From Clostridiaceae bacterium (GTDB taxonomy: Bacteria > Bacillota > Clostridia > Lachnospirales > Lachnospiraceae): a DNA stretch of 64,000 nucleotides. The notes under the pieces were generated by a model. That model was not told the origin of the DNA and made no database searches. It saw only the letters and a program-made list of their open reading frames with translations. The stretch is from positions 1-64,000 of the forward strand of contig QXXC01000001.1 of the NCBI GenBank assembly GCA_009911305.1, given 5' to 3'. Position numbers and translations under genes: made by a program. Shown here in pieces: positions 61,353-64,000 of the stretch (position 1 is the stretch's first letter; every line of letters begins with the position of its first letter).

Positions 61353-63221
61353 TCATAAAAAACCGCCGAAGGCCTCCAAAAGCCTCTTCAGGATGGAGTC
61401 GCTGTCAATGCCCAGCTCGCTCCTTAAAAGCGACACGTTCCCGTGCTCCACATACGCGTCCGGAAGCGCGATATTCAGCACGCGGATCGACGGGTAATGC
61501 TTCTGCACATAATCCGTGATCCGCTCCCCGTAGCCGCCCCGCAGAACATTTTCCTCCAGCGTAATGATATATCGGTGGTCTGCCGCCAGCATATCCGCCA
61601 CATCCGTATCAACGGGCTTGATAAAACGGCCGTTGACAAGCGTACAGGCGTGTCCCAGCGCCTTAAGCTTTAAACGGATATGCTCGGCTGTACTGACCAT
61701 GCTCCCCACTGCCAGAAGCGCTATCTTCTCCTCGCGGTAAAGGATCTCGCTCTTTTGATACTCCACCAGGGCCAGGAATTCCTTAAGCCCTCTGTAGGCC
61801 TGCCCCCTGGGGTAGCGGATCGCCGCCGGCCCTTCATGCCGGATCCCGAAATTCAGCATGTCCCGGAACTCCCACAGATTCTTGGGAGCCATGACCGTCA
61901 TGTTCGGGATCGAGGACAGAAAGCTCAAATCAAAGATCCCCTGGTGCGTCTCACCGTCGCTGCCCACAAGGCCGGCCCGGTCCACGCAGAACAGCACCGG
62001 AAGGTTCTGGATGCACACATCATGAACGATCTGGTCATAAGCCCTCTGCAGGAAGGACGAATACACGGCCACCACCGGCTTAAGCCCCGCCGCCGCCATG
62101 CCCGCCGCGGATGTGACCGCGTGCTCCTCTGCAATCCCCACGTCAAAGAAGCGATCCGGATAAAGCTTTGAAAAACGCTTTAAGCCCGTCCCGTCCGGCA
62201 TGGCCGCCGTGATCGCCACAATCCGCGGATTCTCCCCCGCCAGCCGGCATATTTCTCTGGAAAATACATCCGTATAGCCCGGATAGAGCTTCGGATTAAG
62301 CGGCTTTCCGCTCTCAATGTCAAAGGGCTCTACGCCGTGGAAGGCGGACGGGTTCTTTTCCGCCGGCCGGTACCCCCTGCCCTTTTTTGTCATGACATGG
62401 ATCAAAACCGAGTGATTGATCTTTTTGGCCTCTGTGAAAATGTGCGTCAGCCCCCGGATATCATGGCCGTCCACAGGTCCCAGATAGGTGATGCCCATAT
62501 TTTCAAACCACATGCCCGGAATTAAAAGCTGCTTGATGCTGTTCTTGGTCCGGAGCAGGGTTCCCACCAGATCATCCCCGATCACAGGGACTCTGGAAAG
62601 CGTCCCCACCACGCTCTGCTTTAAGTGATTATAGCCCTCAGCCGCCCTTAAATTGCTTAAATATTTCGACATCCCGCCCACATTCTCGGAAATGGACATG
62701 TTATTGTCATTCAGGATAATGATAAAATTCTTCTTTAAGCGCCCCGCATTATTCAGCGCTTCATAGGCCATACCGCCGGTGAGCGCCCCGTCTCCGATGA
62801 CGGAAATCACCGAATAATCCTCTCCCAGCAAATCCCTGCCCTGGGCCATGCCAAGGCCGGCTGAGATGGATGTGGAGCTGTGACCGGTGTCAAAGGCATC
62901 GTAAGGGCTCTCTTTGCGCTTCGGGAACCCGCTTAAGCCTCCGTACTGGCGCAGACCGTCAAAATAATCCCGTCTTCCGCTCAGAATCTTATGGACATAC
63001 GACTGGTGCCCCACGTCCCATATCACCTTATCCTTTGGCAGCTCAAAAGCGCGGTAGAGGGCAAGCGTCAGCTCCACCACGCCCAGATTGGAGGCCAGAT
63101 GCCCGCCTGTACGGCTGATCTTCTCAATCAGGAAGCCGCGGATCTCCTCCGCCAGCTCCTTAAGCTCCCCGTCATTCAGTTCCTTCACATCATCGGGTCC
63201 ATTCAATTGATCTAAAATCAT
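61353..63221 (-). CDS. dxs: 1-deoxy-D-xylulose-5-phosphate synthase (622 aa)
   Basis: This is the first enzyme of the MEP isoprenoid route, thiamine diphosphate-dependent, condensing pyruvate and glyceraldehyde-3-phosphate. ThDP motif GDGALTGGMAYEALNNAG (about 144-161), active-site DTGHSSTSISAGLG (about 111-124) and the transketolase Pyr domain DRAGLVGSDGETHQG (about 415-429) are intact. ATG 63221 follows GGGGGA; an ATG six codons earlier is unlikely. It follows ispA in line with a 31-base gap. Confidence 0.95.
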   Translation of the reverse strand: MILDQLNGPDDVKELNDGELKELAEEIRGFLIEKISRTGGHLASNLGVVELTLALYRAFELPKDKVIWDVGHQSYVHKILSGRRDYFDGLRQYGGLSGFPKRKESPYDAFDTGHSSTSISAGLGMAQGRDLLGEDYSVISVIGDGALTGGMAYEALNNAGRLKKNFIIILNDNNMSISENVGGMSKYLSNLRAAEGYNHLKQSVVGTLSRVPVIGDDLVGTLLRTKNSIKQLLIPGMWFENMGITYLGPVDGHDIRGLTHIFTEAKKINHSVLIHVMTKKGRGYRPAEKNPSAFHGVEPFDIESGKPLNPKLYPGYTDVFSREICRLAGENPRIVAITAAMPDGTGLKRFSKLYPDRFFDVGIAEEHAVTSAAGMAAAGLKPVVAVYSSFLQRAYDQIVHDVCIQNLPVLFCVDRAGLVGSDGETHQGIFDLSFLSSIPNMTVMAPKNLWEFRDMLNFGIRHEGPAAIRYPRGQAYRGLKEFLALVEYQKSEILYREEKIALLAVGSMVSTAEHIRLKLKALGHACTLVNGRFIKPVDTDVADMLAADHRYIITLEENVLRGGYGERITDYVQKHYPSIRVLNIALPDAYVEHGNVSLLRSELGIDSDSILKRLLEAFGGFL

Positions 63222-63252
63222 TGCTTCCCCCTTTGGCAACCTGAACCGTTCC

Positions 63253-64000
63253 CTATTTCTCCCTGTATATCAGCATGCGGATCAGATCCTCCAGAAATGC
63301 ATTGCTCCCGGGAAGATCCTTAAGGATACGGATCGCCTTCTCCGAAAGCGCCTTCACATCGTCCTTCGCTTTCCCGATCCCCTCCAGGCTCACATACGTG
63401 GTCTTATGGTTCTTCTCATCGCTTAAAACCGGCTTCCCCAGCACCTCCTGGCTGCTGGTCACATCCAGGATATCATCCTGAATCTGAAAAGCCAGCCCCA
63501 CGGCCAGCGCCATCTCGCGCACCCTTTCGCAGTCCTCCTCTGACGCCCCGGCCATCACGGCCCCTATCTGCATCGACGCCTCCAAAAGCGCGCCCGTCTT
63601 CAGCCGGTAAATAAAATCAAGCGTTTCCCTCTCAAGAGGCCGGCCTGTCATCTCCACATCCACCGTCTGCCCGCCGATCATGCCGTAAATGCCCGTCCGC
63701 TCCGACAGGATGCGGATGCACTCGCCCACCCGCTTCGCATCCTTCGTCCTGTCAAAGGCCCTGGCTGCTGTCTCGATCGCATAGATCAGCAGCGCGTCGC
63801 CGGCCAGAACCGCCATATCCTCCCCGTATACAGCCCAGGCCGTCTTCTTTCCCCGGCGGTATTCGTCATTATCCATGCACGGCAGATCGTCATGGATCAG
63901 GGAGGAGGTATGGATCATCTCAATGGCCGCCATCATCGGTTCAATCTCGTCCCCGCAGCCGCCGAACAGCCGGTATACCTCCCGCATCAGAAGCGGGCGC
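63253..64000 (-). CDS. ispA: Geranyl/farnesyl diphosphate synthase, 5' end outside the window (249 codons seen)
   Basis: This is a trans-isoprenyl diphosphate synthase that elongates allylic diphosphates with IPP. The window begins within RPLLM of the GGKRLRPLL region, so about 45-50 N-terminal residues are missing. The first Asp-rich motif DDLPCMDND and the second, QDDILD, are intact, as are IHTSSLIHDDLP and KTGALLEASMQIGA. The stop lies 31 bases before the dxs start, and xseA/xseB are expected further upstream. An apparent internal ATG at 63987 is not the true start. Confidence 0.93.
   Translation of the reverse strand, partial: RPLLMREVYRLFGGCGDEIEPMMAAIEMIHTSSLIHDDLPCMDNDEYRRGKKTAWAVYGEDMAVLAGDALLIYAIETAARAFDRTKDAKRVGECIRILSERTGIYGMIGGQTVDVEMTGRPLERETLDFIYRLKTGALLEASMQIGAVMAGASEEDCERVREMALAVGLAFQIQDDILDVTSSQEVLGKPVLSDEKNHKTTYVSLEGIGKAKDDVKALSEKAIRILKDLPGSNAFLEDLIRMLIYREK

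Overview
The window looks like chromosome from a spore-forming, GC-rich member of the Clostridia, most likely Lachnospiraceae. Evidence: a GerA/SpoVAF-type germination protein, a DacF-type carboxypeptidase, QueH, a YitT protein, the order ispA-dxs-tlyA-nadK-argR-recN, strong AGGAGG ribosome sites, and promoters close to TTGACA-N17-TATAAT. All calls come from reading the sequence; no database search was run.

Layout. 1-311: tandem promoters and leader of an rRNA operon that runs off the left edge on the minus strand. 312-11375: housekeeping and accessory genes: a small ferredoxin, a Crp/Fnr regulator with a DUF1576 membrane protein, dacF, a divergent NodB-like deacetylase, an inositol-phosphatase-family gene, a candidate 6S-like RNA, two CobW-family GTPases, and a secreted CAP-domain protein. 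11492-25004: a defence island on the minus strand. It holds a small XRE regulator and a BREX type 1 set (brxA, brxB, brxC, pglX, an AlbA_2/ATPase gene, pglZ). brxL is not present. The downstream end abuts fragments of a relaxase gene and a methyltransferase operon.

25322-34076: a ten-gene, one-direction cluster for catabolism of fructoselysine-type Amadori products. It has FrlB-like deglycase, FrlC-like epimerase, two FrlD-like kinases, an amino-acid permease and two GntR/UTRA regulators, plus an esterase, a metal-motif-poor amidohydrolase and a YjbQ protein. A YtcJ-like amidohydrolase is divergent at 34623. 36241-40282: queH, a HAD phosphatase and znuABC-type zinc uptake. 40527-50885: rpoD, a lipid kinase, mutY, birA, a patatin, SPFH/NfeD, an rRNA methyltransferase and NAD synthetase. 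51450-55815: a PepSY protein, tcdA, yitT and a germination gene. 55863-64000: a MocR regulator and the recN-argR-nadK-tlyA-dxs-ispA block, ispA being cut by the right edge.

Two families of short inverted-repeat elements run through the window. One (19-bp ends, TA target) has a complete 164-bp copy inserted in frame inside the AlbA_2 gene of the BREX locus, adding 54 codons without a stop. Minimal palindromes, a relic and a single end of the same family lie at 1035, 40320, 10193 and 51249. A second element type, bounded by GGGTCAAAAGGTCT ends, occupies 50924-51122. The BREX locus with its interrupted accessory gene and missing brxL, and the enlarged frl cluster, are the most unusual systems here.
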